A DNA stretch of 64,000 nt from contig NZ_STGU01000003.1 of the NCBI RefSeq assembly GCF_004912135.1, positions 124,001-188,000 of the forward strand, in the 5' to 3' direction. The notes below the pieces were generated by a model. The model ran no database searches. It saw only the letters and a program-made list of their open reading frames with translations, and was not told the origin of the DNA. Made by a program: the position numbers and the translations under genes. Positions 38,246 to 46,536 of this stretch are shown one piece after another (within the stretch, counting starts at the first letter, position 1; each line of letters begins with the position of its first letter). The stretch is from Rhizobium rosettiformans W3 (GTDB lineage Bacteria; Pseudomonadota; Alphaproteobacteria; Rhizobiales; Rhizobiaceae).

Positions 38246-38270
38246 GGAACCTGACCGGCGCTCAGCCGTT
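38246..38270 (+). promoter_or_regulatory. EcfG/RpoE2-type general-stress promoter of rpoH2
   Basis: GGAAC at 38246-38250 and CGTT at 38267-38270, separated by 16 bases, match the alphaproteobacterial EcfG consensus GGAAC-N16/17-CGTT. The rpoH2 start codon is 68 bases downstream. This agrees with RpoE2 control of rpoH2 described in Sinorhizobium meliloti. Confidence 0.85.
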
Positions 38271-38337
38271 CAGGAAACAATGCCGGCAAGAAGGCCTGCC
38301 ATAGGCCAGCGGTCCCGAGAGACCATGGAGATGTTCG

Positions 38338-39207
38338 ATGAAAGCCACATCCGCTGACAGACACATCATCAAGTATGCCATGTCACAGCCTTATCTAGAG
38401 CGCGAGGAAGAATTAGATCTCGCCATCCGGTGGAAGGAGCATGACGACCAGGGTGCGCGCAACCGCATTGCCCAGGCCCATATGCGCCTCGTCATTGCCA
38501 TGGCCTCGAAGTTCCGGGGTTTCGGCCTGCCGCTGAACGACCTCATCCAGGAAGGTTATATCGGCCTCCTCGAAGCGGCTGCCCGCTTCGATCCCGGCCG
38601 GGAAGTGCGCTTCTCGACCTATGCCGGCTGGTGGATCCGTGCCTCGATGCAGGACTATATCCTGCGAAACTGGTCGATCGTCCGTGGCGGCACGAGTTCC
38701 AGCCAGAAGGCGCTGTTCTTCAACCTGCGCCGCCTGCGCGCCAAGCTCGCGCAGGGCGACAACCGTCTGTCAGATCAGGCAATCCATCAGGAAATCGCCT
38801 CGGCCCTCGGCGTCAGCCTTGCGGATGTCCAGTCCATGGATGCACGCCTCTCGGGCAACGACGCTTCGCTGCAGACGCCGGTCGCCGGCCGAAACGGCGA
38901 AGGCACCGAGCAGCTGGAGATGCTGGAAAGCAACGAGGCGCTGCCGGACGAACAGGTGTCCTCGATCATCGATGGCGAGCGCTGGAATGGCTGGCTGCGG
39001 GACGCGATGGACCGGCTGAACGAGCGCGAGAGCCGCATCATCAAGGCCCGTCGCCTGACAGAGGACGGTGCTACCCTAGAGGAACTCGGGGTCGAACTCG
39101 GCATCTCCAAGGAACGTGTCCGACAGATCGAAACGCGTGCGCTGGAGAAGCTGAAGGTCGCATTGACGGACCGGGCGCCGAATTCGGCGCGGCTTGAAAT
39201 GGCCTGA
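38338..39207 (+). CDS. rpoH2: RNA polymerase sigma factor, RpoH2 type (sigma-32 family)
   Basis: 289-residue heat-shock-family sigma factor: region 2 with RNRIAQAHMRLVIAMASKFRG-like sequence and DLIQEGYIGLLEAAARFDP, region 2.4 STYAGWWIRASMQDYILRNW, the RpoH box QKALFFNLRRLR, and region 4 with LGISKERVRQIETRALEKLK. The variation IVRGGTSSSQKA and the EcfG-type promoter favour RpoH2, the stress-responsive paralogue, over RpoH1. Ribosome-binding is by GGAGATGTTCG at best; the ATG at 38338 is the first in frame. Confidence 0.9.
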   Translation: MKATSADRHIIKYAMSQPYLEREEELDLAIRWKEHDDQGARNRIAQAHMRLVIAMASKFRGFGLPLNDLIQEGYIGLLEAAARFDPGREVRFSTYAGWWIRASMQDYILRNWSIVRGGTSSSQKALFFNLRRLRAKLAQGDNRLSDQAIHQEIASALGVSLADVQSMDARLSGNDASLQTPVAGRNGEGTEQLEMLESNEALPDEQVSSIIDGERWNGWLRDAMDRLNERESRIIKARRLTEDGATLEELGVELGISKERVRQIETRALEKLKVALTDRAPNSARLEMA

Positions 39208-39233
39208 TGATATCCCATCGCGAAACGCTTCAA

Positions 39234-39259
39234 GAAGCCGGCCTCTGAGCCGGCTTTTT
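39234..39259 (+). terminator. Rho-independent terminator of rpoH2
   Basis: AAGCCGGC, a CTCTGA loop and GCCGGCTT with five Ts in a row form an intrinsic terminator 27 bases after the stop codon. It stands at the tail of the convergent M48 protease gene. Confidence 0.9.
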
Positions 39260-39283
39260 GTGGCGTTCAATGTGTTGCGACCA

Positions 39284-40810
39284 TTACTCGGAGATGATCT
39301 TCACCCGCATGCCGGGGCTGACCGTCGAGGTGGGCCCAAGCGCATTGATCAGCCGGAAGAGCTCGAGCTTGCGGTCGGTGCCCATCATGCGCGCCGAGAG
39401 CGTGCCGACCGTATCGCCCGATCCGACGGTGACCACGCGAACGCGCAGCGGCTTCAGGGAAGCCGCTTCCTGCGAAGTGATGCGGCGGAACGAGGCGCGC
39501 AGCTGTGCGGCGGTCGTTTCCAGCGCGGGGCTGCCCTTCGGCACGGCGGTCAGGAAGCGGAAGATCTGCGGTCCGATGCGGATGACGGTGATGTCGAAAT
39601 CCCAGCGATCGGCCGAGGCGCGCGCGGTCGCCGCTTCCAAACCGTTGACGGTGATAGTGCGGATCGTGTCCGGCAACAGCCCGGTCACCCAGCCACTCGA
39701 AATGTAATTCGGCAGGCTGATCTTCTGGTTATCGGCCACGCCGTCGAAGCGGATCGCCACGTCGCCTGGACCGGTTGCCAGCACGGCCTCGACCTTGTTG
39801 TCGATCTGGAAGCCCGGGGGCACGTCGAAGCGGATGCCGAGCTGTCCATGCAGGAAGGTCTGGCCGCGGACGAATCCCTCCTGCGGGCTGTCGCCATACA
39901 GAAGACCGTCGATGCCGTTCAGATAGTAGTCGCGACCTGTCTCGCCATGGCTGCCTTCGGGGCCAAATGCGCGGGCATGACGCTTGGCCAGTTCGACGCG
40001 CTGCGGCGCATTCGGGTGGCTCGAAAGGAAGTCGAGGCTCTGGTCGGCATCGGGATCGACCGAGGTGAACTGGCTGTAGCGAGCCATCGAATCCAGGAAG
40101 CGGGCGGCCGCATAGGGGTCGTAGCCCGCCTCACCCAGCGTGCGCACACCGATGACATCGGCCTGCAGTTCCTGCTGGCGCGAGAAGGCGGCGAGGCGCA
40201 GCTTGCCGCGCGCCAGCGCCTGCTTGCCGGCGAGGTCGCTGGAGAGGACTTCAGCGACGACACGGCTTGCGATGACTTCCGCCTCTTCGCGTCGCTGCCG
40301 TTCGATGCCGTGGTTTGCCGTGACATGCGCCATTTCGTGGCTGAGAACGGCTGCCACTTCCGAGGCGTCGTTTGCAAGCGCGAGCAGCCCGCGGGTAACA
40401 TAGAGATAGCCGCCCGGCAGCGCGAAGGCGTTGATCGCCGGCGAATTGAGGATGGTGATGCGATAGGACTGGTTCGGGTTTTCCGAAACGGCCGTCAGGG
40501 CGCCGGCGATGCGGGCCACCAGTCGCTCCGTCTTCGCGTCGGAATATTCGCCCCCGTAGGAGGCGACGATGCGCGGGTGTTCGCGTGCGCCCATCTGTGC
40601 GCGCGGGTCACCCTTCTGCACCTCATCGACGATCTGCGGATTGCGCGAAGGCGCGACGGAGGGCTCATAGGCCTGCTCGAAGAGCGACTGACAGGACGAG
40701 AGCGCCAGGCCGGCAGAGACCAGCACAGCAACGCTCGACGCAAGCCTGACGGGCCGGCGCCGCCGATCCCTTACGGCAGCCATCGTGCTGTTCCGGCTCA
40801 AAAACTGCAT
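39284..40810 (-). CDS. M48-family metalloprotease lipoprotein with C-terminal LysM-like region
   Basis: 508 residues. A lipobox LSSC places the lipid-anchored Cys at residue 40 after a hydrophobic stretch. The zincin motif HEMAH is at 158-162 with the third ligand region ELQADVIGVRTL downstream, as in BepA/LoiP-type proteases that act on outer-membrane assembly. The last 60 residues (VVTVGSGDTVGTLSARM ... VSPGMRVKII) resemble a LysM-like module. The ATG at 40810 has AAGGGG upstream; another ATG nine codons later (40783) is possible. Confidence 0.9.
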   Translation of the reverse strand: MQFLSRNSTMAAVRDRRRRPVRLASSVAVLVSAGLALSSCQSLFEQAYEPSVAPSRNPQIVDEVQKGDPRAQMGAREHPRIVASYGGEYSDAKTERLVARIAGALTAVSENPNQSYRITILNSPAINAFALPGGYLYVTRGLLALANDASEVAAVLSHEMAHVTANHGIERQRREEAEVIASRVVAEVLSSDLAGKQALARGKLRLAAFSRQQELQADVIGVRTLGEAGYDPYAAARFLDSMARYSQFTSVDPDADQSLDFLSSHPNAPQRVELAKRHARAFGPEGSHGETGRDYYLNGIDGLLYGDSPQEGFVRGQTFLHGQLGIRFDVPPGFQIDNKVEAVLATGPGDVAIRFDGVADNQKISLPNYISSGWVTGLLPDTIRTITVNGLEAATARASADRWDFDITVIRIGPQIFRFLTAVPKGSPALETTAAQLRASFRRITSQEAASLKPLRVRVVTVGSGDTVGTLSARMMGTDRKLELFRLINALGPTSTVSPGMRVKIISE

Positions 40811-41033
40811 CCTGCCCCTTCAACCTGCCCCGGAGCATGGCCGCCATGGCCGACACCCAGGTGCAGCATCCTTTTGTCCTCTACCGGGATCCGATCATGC
40901 CGATCCGGTCGTCCTTCACATAGTGCGAAAATGCCGCATGCTCCAGAAGATAGTCATGCCAGCAGAAAATGACCAATGGTCTCGCCGTAGGAACAACTAT
41001 TCCGTAGGCGCATGGCAGCCCCGGGCGACCAAA

Positions 41034-41777
41034 TTAAGGCGATTGGCGCTGAAAGGGCTCTTCGCCGAGGAAGTCGCGTATGGCAGGCAGGTCGCCTCGC
41101 GCGAGGAAATCTTCTTTTGGCGCATTCACGAGGACCTCTCCCTTTTCGATGAAAAGCACATTGTGTGCGAGCCGCACCACATCCCGCGGATCATGGGTGA
41201 CGAGAAGGATCGTGGCGCGGGTTTCGGCATGGAGATCTGCGAGAAGATCGACCATTGCGGCGCGCAGGCCCGGGTCTAGGGCGGCGAAAGGCTCATCCAG
41301 CAGAAGTACCGGCCTGCGGCGCACCAGGGCGCGGGCAAAGGCGGCGCGCTGGCGTTCCCCGCCTGACAACGAGCCCGGCAGCCGCGTTTCGTAGCCCTGG
41401 AGACCGACGCGGGTCAGCGCATCCGAAATCGCGTTGCGATCGCTCGGCGTCAAGCGCATCGCCGGATGGATCCCGAGACCGATATTGGTGAAGAGATCGA
41501 GATGGGCGAAGAGATTGTTGTCCTGAAAGACCAGAGAGACGGGCCGCTCGGCCGGTGCCAGCGCCGTGACATCCTGTCCGGCGATCTCGATGCTGCCGCT
41601 GTCGGGCTTCTCGAAGCCGGAGATCAGGTTGAGCAAGGTGGACTTGCCCGAGCCCGACGGGCCGACGACCGCGGTTATGCGGCCGCTCTCCAGGCTCCCG
41701 TCGAAATGGAAGGCGCTTTTGCCCAGTTGCAGGCGGACGGCATTGAGGCGGATGGCACGCGACGCTTGCTCAGGCAT
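41034..41777 (-). CDS. thiQ: Thiamine ABC transporter ATP-binding protein
   Basis: ATPase of the thiamine/TPP importer. In 247 residues: Walker A GPSGSGKST (about 37-45), Q-loop VFQDNNLFAHL, signature LSGGERQRAAFARAL, Walker B VLLLDEPFAALDPG and the switch His in LVTHDP. The start overlaps the thiP stop by 8 bases. It is the third gene of the riboswitch-controlled thiBPQ operon, which fixes its specificity. Confidence 0.95.
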   Translation of the reverse strand: MPEQASRAIRLNAVRLQLGKSAFHFDGSLESGRITAVVGPSGSGKSTLLNLISGFEKPDSGSIEIAGQDVTALAPAERPVSLVFQDNNLFAHLDLFTNIGLGIHPAMRLTPSDRNAISDALTRVGLQGYETRLPGSLSGGERQRAAFARALVRRRPVLLLDEPFAALDPGLRAAMVDLLADLHAETRATILLVTHDPRDVVRLAHNVLFIEKGEVLVNAPKEDFLARGDLPAIRDFLGEEPFQRQSP

Positions 41778-43422
41778 GGCTTTCCTTTCCCTGGCTTGAG
41801 CGCCGTGCGCCCGGTGCTCCGAGAAGCGCCAGAACCAGGCATATCAGACCGAGCAGCAGCGCCAGCCCATCGGCATCCGTGCTGCGATAGCTTCCCATGC
41901 GCGCATAGATCAGGGCAGGGAGCGTCATGATGTTTTCCGATCCGAAGAGCGCGACCGCGCCGAGATCGCCGAGCGACAAGGCCATGGCGAAGGCAAGGGC
42001 CATCGACAGGGGACGCTTCAGAACCGGCCAATCGACCCGGCGCAGACGTTGAAAGACCGAGAGCCCGAGGCTTTCGGCAAGACGCGCGGTGCCGGCGCGG
42101 TGTTCCCGGTAGGCCGGTTCCAGAACCCGCACGGCAAAGGGCAAGGCCATCAGCGCGTTGATGCCGGCAACAACAAAGGGGGCAAAGCTTGTGATGTCGC
42201 CTTTCGCCCGCAATGCGAGGAACCAGCCGGTCGCGAGTACGCTGGTCGGCACAAGCAGAACCAGAGAAGAGACGGCGGCGAGGGCAAAGGACAAGAGCCT
42301 GTTGCCGATATGCCTGTTTCGTGCGGTGGCGATCTCAGCACGCGCGGCGACCGACGCATAGGCCAGCAAGGTTGCCATCAGCCCGGAGCCGAGTGCGACG
42401 ACGAGGCTGGTTGTGGCCGCCTCCTGGAAGGCATCCTGCCCAATGAGGCGAACAAGATCCGCTTGCAGTCCGGAAACCACCACCTGACCGAGCGGCAGGA
42501 CCAGAAAGAGAGCGGCTGCGAGCAGGAGAAGCCCGTCGGCCATCCGGACAAGGGGTCGGCGCCCATCGAAGCGGGGAAACTGCCGGCCGCTGGTCACCCC
42601 AGCATCAGACGCTGCCGGAAGCAGGCTGAGCGCTGCGAGAATGATGCCGGTGACAATGATCTGGAGGAGCGCGAGCGATACTGCGCGCTCCGGATCGAAG
42701 TCGAAGCGCAGGGCCTGATAGATTGCCACCTCGATCGTGGTTGCGGCCGGGCCACCGCCGAAGATCAGCACGAGGGTGAAACTTGTCACGCAGAGCATGA
42801 AGACCAGCCCGGCAGCACCGGGAATGACGCGCGCCAGCACGGGCCATTCGATGAAGCGGAAGGTGGAGAGCGGCGAAAAGCCGAGGCTTGCCGCGGTTCG
42901 CCAATATTCCGCCGGCACGCGTTCAAGCGCCGAAAGCAGCAGGCGCGTGGCAAGCGGCAGATTGAAGAAGACATGGGCCACGAGAATGCCGGTCAGCCCG
43001 TAGATCGAGATGGGTTCGGCCAGGCCGAGGCCTGTCAGGACGTCATTGACGATGCCGCTGCGGCCGAAGATCCCGATCAGACCCAGCGCGCCGATCAACA
43101 CCGGCAGGCCCATCGGCACGGCCATCAGACGGATCAGCCAGATGCGGCCGGGGAAATCCGGCTGTCGGGCAAGCGCACTGGCGACAGGCAGGGCCAGTCC
43201 GACCGAGAGAAGCGTGGAGAGGAAGGCCTGCCACAGCGTGAACGACAGGACCGAGCGAACGACCGGATCCGCGAAGGCCTGCATAATGCCGCCGGAGAGG
43301 CGCCCTTCTAGCAGCGCGGCCAGGGCCGTGCCGACGAAACCCGCAACAGCCAGGAGAACGAAAAGGCCGCCCGCAAGTGCGGGCAGCCTCTGGCGTCTCG
43401 ACTGGTGAAGTGGGCGAAGCAT
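41770..43422 (-). CDS. thiP: Thiamine ABC transporter permease
   Basis: 550-residue fused permease with about twelve membrane helices in two homologous halves, each with an EAA-type loop (EYWRTAASLGFSPLSTFRFIEWP and EHRAGTARLAESLGLSVFQRLRR fall in these). This double-length form is typical of ThiP. It begins 6 bases after the thiB stop and overlaps thiQ. Confidence 0.94.
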   Translation of the reverse strand: MLRPLHQSRRQRLPALAGGLFVLLAVAGFVGTALAALLEGRLSGGIMQAFADPVVRSVLSFTLWQAFLSTLLSVGLALPVASALARQPDFPGRIWLIRLMAVPMGLPVLIGALGLIGIFGRSGIVNDVLTGLGLAEPISIYGLTGILVAHVFFNLPLATRLLLSALERVPAEYWRTAASLGFSPLSTFRFIEWPVLARVIPGAAGLVFMLCVTSFTLVLIFGGGPAATTIEVAIYQALRFDFDPERAVSLALLQIIVTGIILAALSLLPAASDAGVTSGRQFPRFDGRRPLVRMADGLLLLAAALFLVLPLGQVVVSGLQADLVRLIGQDAFQEAATTSLVVALGSGLMATLLAYASVAARAEIATARNRHIGNRLLSFALAAVSSLVLLVPTSVLATGWFLALRAKGDITSFAPFVVAGINALMALPFAVRVLEPAYREHRAGTARLAESLGLSVFQRLRRVDWPVLKRPLSMALAFAMALSLGDLGAVALFGSENIMTLPALIYARMGSYRSTDADGLALLLGLICLVLALLGAPGARRSSQGKESHA

Positions 43423-43428
43423 CCGGTC

Positions 43429-44454
43429 TTACTTCAGCGTCATGGCTTTCAGCCATTCATCGATCCAGGCCTGGCGGTTGGCCGCGACCTCTGCCGGGTC
43501 CATCAGGAAGGTGGTCTTCGGCTGCACAAGCTTGCCGAAGGCTTCCGGAAGGGGTTCTGACGTGGCGGCCGCCGGCATCATCCAGTTGTTGGTCGGGATT
43601 GTGTCCTGGAAACCGGGCTCGAGCATGAAGGCTAGGAACTGGCGGGCGAGCTCCTTTTCCGGCGCGTTCTTGAGAAGGCCTGCGACCTCGATCTGGATGT
43701 AATGCCCTTCGGAGAATTCGGCTGCCTGATAGCGGTCGGTCTCCTCCGCGATCATGTGATAGGCGGGCGAGGTGGTGTAGGAGAGGACCATCGGGGCTTC
43801 ACCCTTGGTGAAGAGGCCATAGGCTTCCGACCAGCCGGGGGTGACGGTCAGGACGCGGTCCTTGAGCTTGGCCCAGGCTTCCGGTGCCTTGTCGCCATAG
43901 ACGGACTTGACCCAGAGCAGAAGGCCGAGGCCCGGCGTCGAGGTGCGCGGATCTTGGATAACGATCTTCTGGGACGCATCACCCTCGACCAGATCCTTCA
44001 GGCTGGTCGGCGGCGTCTTAATCGTCTCGGTGTCGTAGATGACGGCAAAGTGGCCGTAGTCATAGGGCAGGAAGACATCGTCGCTGAACCCGCCCGGCAC
44101 CTTGAGGGCAGCGGCATCAATGCCATGCGTATCGAACAGGCCGGTCTGCTTGGCTTCTTCGACGAGATTGGTATCGAGGCCGAGCACGACATCGGCCTTG
44201 GAGGTCTCGCCTTCGAGCTTCAGGCGCGTCAGAAGCGCGACGCCATCGGCCACGCCGACGAATTCGACGGTGCATTCGCAGGTCTTCTCGAAGGCTTCCT
44301 TGACCTTCGGGCCGGGGCCCCATTCGGAGACGAAGCTCTCATAGGTGTAGACCGTCAGCGTCTTGTCGGCTGCGGCCGTGGGCAAGGCTGCGCCGAGGGA
44401 CAGGACCGCTGCGGCCAGGCCGGAGCGCAGGAATACGGATAGGTTTGATGGCAT
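43429..44454 (-). CDS. thiB: Thiamine ABC transporter substrate-binding protein
   Basis: Periplasmic thiamine/TPP-binding protein of 341 residues. The signal peptide [33 protein letters not shown] N-terminus follows a good GGAGGG site, and the mature start [19 protein letters not shown] is the TbpA hallmark. Blocks such as [23 protein letters not shown] and [10 protein letters not shown] continue the match. The ATG at 44454 is chosen over an open frame that runs up into the riboswitch. Confidence 0.95.
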   Translation of the reverse strand: MPSNLSVFLRSGLAAAVLSLGAALPTAAADKTLTVYTYESFVSEWGPGPKVKEAFEKTCECTVEFVGVADGVALLTRLKLEGETSKADVVLGLDTNLVEEAKQTGLFDTHGIDAAALKVPGGFSDDVFLPYDYGHFAVIYDTETIKTPPTSLKDLVEGDASQKIVIQDPRTSTPGLGLLLWVKSVYGDKAPEAWAKLKDRVLTVTPGWSEAYGLFTKGEAPMVLSYTTSPAYHMIAEETDRYQAAEFSEGHYIQIEVAGLLKNAPEKELARQFLAFMLEPGFQDTIPTNNWMMPAAATSEPLPEAFGKLVQPKTTFLMDPAEVAANRQAWIDEWLKAMTLK

Positions 44455-44514
44455 GACGCCCTCCTCCAAAAGACAATCGATATCGGGATAGGGCGCTTTG
44501 CGATCGACGCGTCT

Positions 44515-44604
44515 AATCCCTCCGCCGGTGTTAACCGGATCAGGTTCCGCGGGTTGGCTGACGCCTCTCAGCACGTCGATCGCTGGCGATCGAAGGGCAC
44601 CCCG
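44515..44604 (-). promoter_or_regulatory. TPP riboswitch upstream of thiBPQ
   Basis: On the minus strand GGGGTGCCC, GTGCTGAGAGG and GGAACCTGATCCGGTTAA appear in the order and spacing of the TPP aptamer, ending CCGGCGGAGGGA. The thiB start is about 60 bases downstream. It is shorter than the element before thiC. It should turn down thiamine uptake when TPP is plentiful. Confidence 0.96.
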
Positions 44605-44739
44605 TTAGAGCAGCCTTGAGATAGCGCGCGGGACCGGCGAGCGCAAGGTGTGGGCATTCGGCCTTCAGCACAGCTGCTGTCAGGAAATCGTCAACTGCGC
44701 CATGGTAGGAGGGCTGACGCAATCAAGTGCCCGGGGCTG

Positions 44740-46518
44740 ATGGCGAATTCGAAAGCGAGCGATGGAATGGCGTTGGGGAATGTTGTCGCCGATGTGGAAT
44801 CCAGTTTCTGGCGGCAGATCGACATTGCCTCAGACAGTTTCTGGAAGTCATCCGTTCGCAACCGGATCCTTGTCTTTGCCGCAGCGCTCATCGTCGTCAT
44901 TCTGGCAACCGCCTACGGGACGGTGATCCTCAACCAGTGGAACGCGCCTTTCTACAACGCGCTGGAACGGCGTGATCTCGCTGCTTTCCTGAACGAGTTG
45001 CGCAACTTCGCCTTCATTGCGGGGGCCCTGCTCGTGTTGAATGTCATTCAGGCCTGGCTCAATCAGATGACGGCGCTGCATATGCGCGAGGGTCTCTCAC
45101 GCGATGTCGTCGATCAATGGCTCAATGGCGCGCGCGCTTACCGGCTGTCGCTCTCCAGCCCGCTCGGCGTCAACCCAGATCAGCGGCTGCATGAGGATGC
45201 GCGCAAACTGGCAGAAATGACCACGTCGCTGGCGATCGGGTTGTTCAATGCGACGGTCCTGCTTGTCAGCTTCATTGGCGTTCTCTGGAGCCTGTCGAAC
45301 GACTTCACTTTCCGGATCGGGCAGACCAGCTTTCATGTCCCCGGCTATATGGTCTGGGGTGCTCTCGTATATGCGCTTCTGGCATCGCTTCTGAGCGAGC
45401 TCGTCGGGCGCAGTCTCTCCAAACTGAATGCGGAGCGCTATGGCCGCGAGGCTGACCTCAGGTTCTCGCTCATGCGCGCCAATGAAAATCTGGAGGCGAT
45501 TGCGCTCGCCCATGGCGAGGAGACGGAGCGGCGCCACATTCACCAATCCCTCGACGGCGTGCTGGGCTCGATCCGTCATCTGGCGCTGGCGCTCACCAAT
45601 CTCACCTGGGTCACCGCCGGTTTCGGCTGGTTGGCGATCATCGTGCCGATCCTCATTGCGTCGCCCGCTTACTTTGCCGGGACGATCACGTTCGGCGGAC
45701 TGATGATGGCCGCTGCTGCCTTCACGCAGGTTTATTCGGCGCTGCGCTGGTATGTGGATAATTTCGGAGCGATTGCCGATTGGCGGGCAGCTTTGCTGCG
45801 CGTCACCGTGCTTCGGGCAGCGTTGGTCAGCATGGGCGAAGATCAGCGAGGAGCGGGCCGGCTTGAATTCACGCAAAGCGATGACGGAACTCTGCGCCTG
45901 GACAATCTTGAGATCTGCACGCGCGTCCAAGGCGATGTCTGCGAAAGCGCGTTTCGGCTGCGGGAGCGCAACCTTGTGGTTGCGCCCGGCGATCGCGTGA
46001 TGATCAATGGCGACCAGGGCATCAATCGCAAGATGCTGTTTCACGCCATGGCGGGTATCTGGCCCTTCGGGCGGGGGCGGATTGCGCTGCCTCGGGACCA
46101 GGACATCATCTTCGTGCCGCAGACCGGCTACCTGCCCGAGGGCCGCTTGCGCAGTCTTCTCGCCTATCCCGTTGCATCGGCACGCTTCTCAGATGCCGAG
46201 ATGATCGAGGCGCTTCGCGCCGTGGGTCTCGCAGACCTTACCGGACGTCTCGACGAGAGAGGCAGATGGGAGCGCATCCTCGACAAGGACCAGCAGATGG
46301 CGCTGGCCTTCGCCAATATCCTCATTCGCAAGCCGCGCTGGCTGGTCATGCATGACGTTCTGGAGGGGCTGGAGCCGGACACGGAAAGGCGGCTCACGAG
46401 CATTCTTACGCAGATGCAGGAGACGACCCTGATCTATCTCGGTCGGTCGCTTGCCTTCGCCGATGCAACAGGCGCAAGCGCCGTTCATCTGGAGAAGATC
46501 GAGGCGGAACGGGCCTGA
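44740..46518 (+). CDS. SbmA/BacA-like ABC transporter with degenerate ATPase domain
   Basis: 592 residues: an SbmA/BacA-type membrane domain (residues about 15-330; helices LVFAAALIVVILATAYG, FNATVLLVSFIGVLWSL, WLAIIVPILIASPAYFAG) fused to an ABC ATPase domain, the YddA-like layout. The ATPase motifs are damaged: Walker A reads GDQGINRK (424-431) instead of GxxGxGKS; the signature is LDKDQQ (514-519) instead of LSxGEQQ; Walker B ends MHDVLEGLEP (537-546) instead of LDEATSALD. ATP hydrolysis is therefore unlikely. The frame is intact, so this is not simple decay. A proton-driven or regulatory role is possible. Confidence 0.85.
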   Translation: MANSKASDGMALGNVVADVESSFWRQIDIASDSFWKSSVRNRILVFAAALIVVILATAYGTVILNQWNAPFYNALERRDLAAFLNELRNFAFIAGALLVLNVIQAWLNQMTALHMREGLSRDVVDQWLNGARAYRLSLSSPLGVNPDQRLHEDARKLAEMTTSLAIGLFNATVLLVSFIGVLWSLSNDFTFRIGQTSFHVPGYMVWGALVYALLASLLSELVGRSLSKLNAERYGREADLRFSLMRANENLEAIALAHGEETERRHIHQSLDGVLGSIRHLALALTNLTWVTAGFGWLAIIVPILIASPAYFAGTITFGGLMMAAAAFTQVYSALRWYVDNFGAIADWRAALLRVTVLRAALVSMGEDQRGAGRLEFTQSDDGTLRLDNLEICTRVQGDVCESAFRLRERNLVVAPGDRVMINGDQGINRKMLFHAMAGIWPFGRGRIALPRDQDIIFVPQTGYLPEGRLRSLLAYPVASARFSDAEMIEALRAVGLADLTGRLDERGRWERILDKDQQMALAFANILIRKPRWLVMHDVLEGLEPDTERRLTSILTQMQETTLIYLGRSLAFADATGASAVHLEKIEAERA

Positions 46519-46536
46519 GATCGCAGGCGCTCAGGC

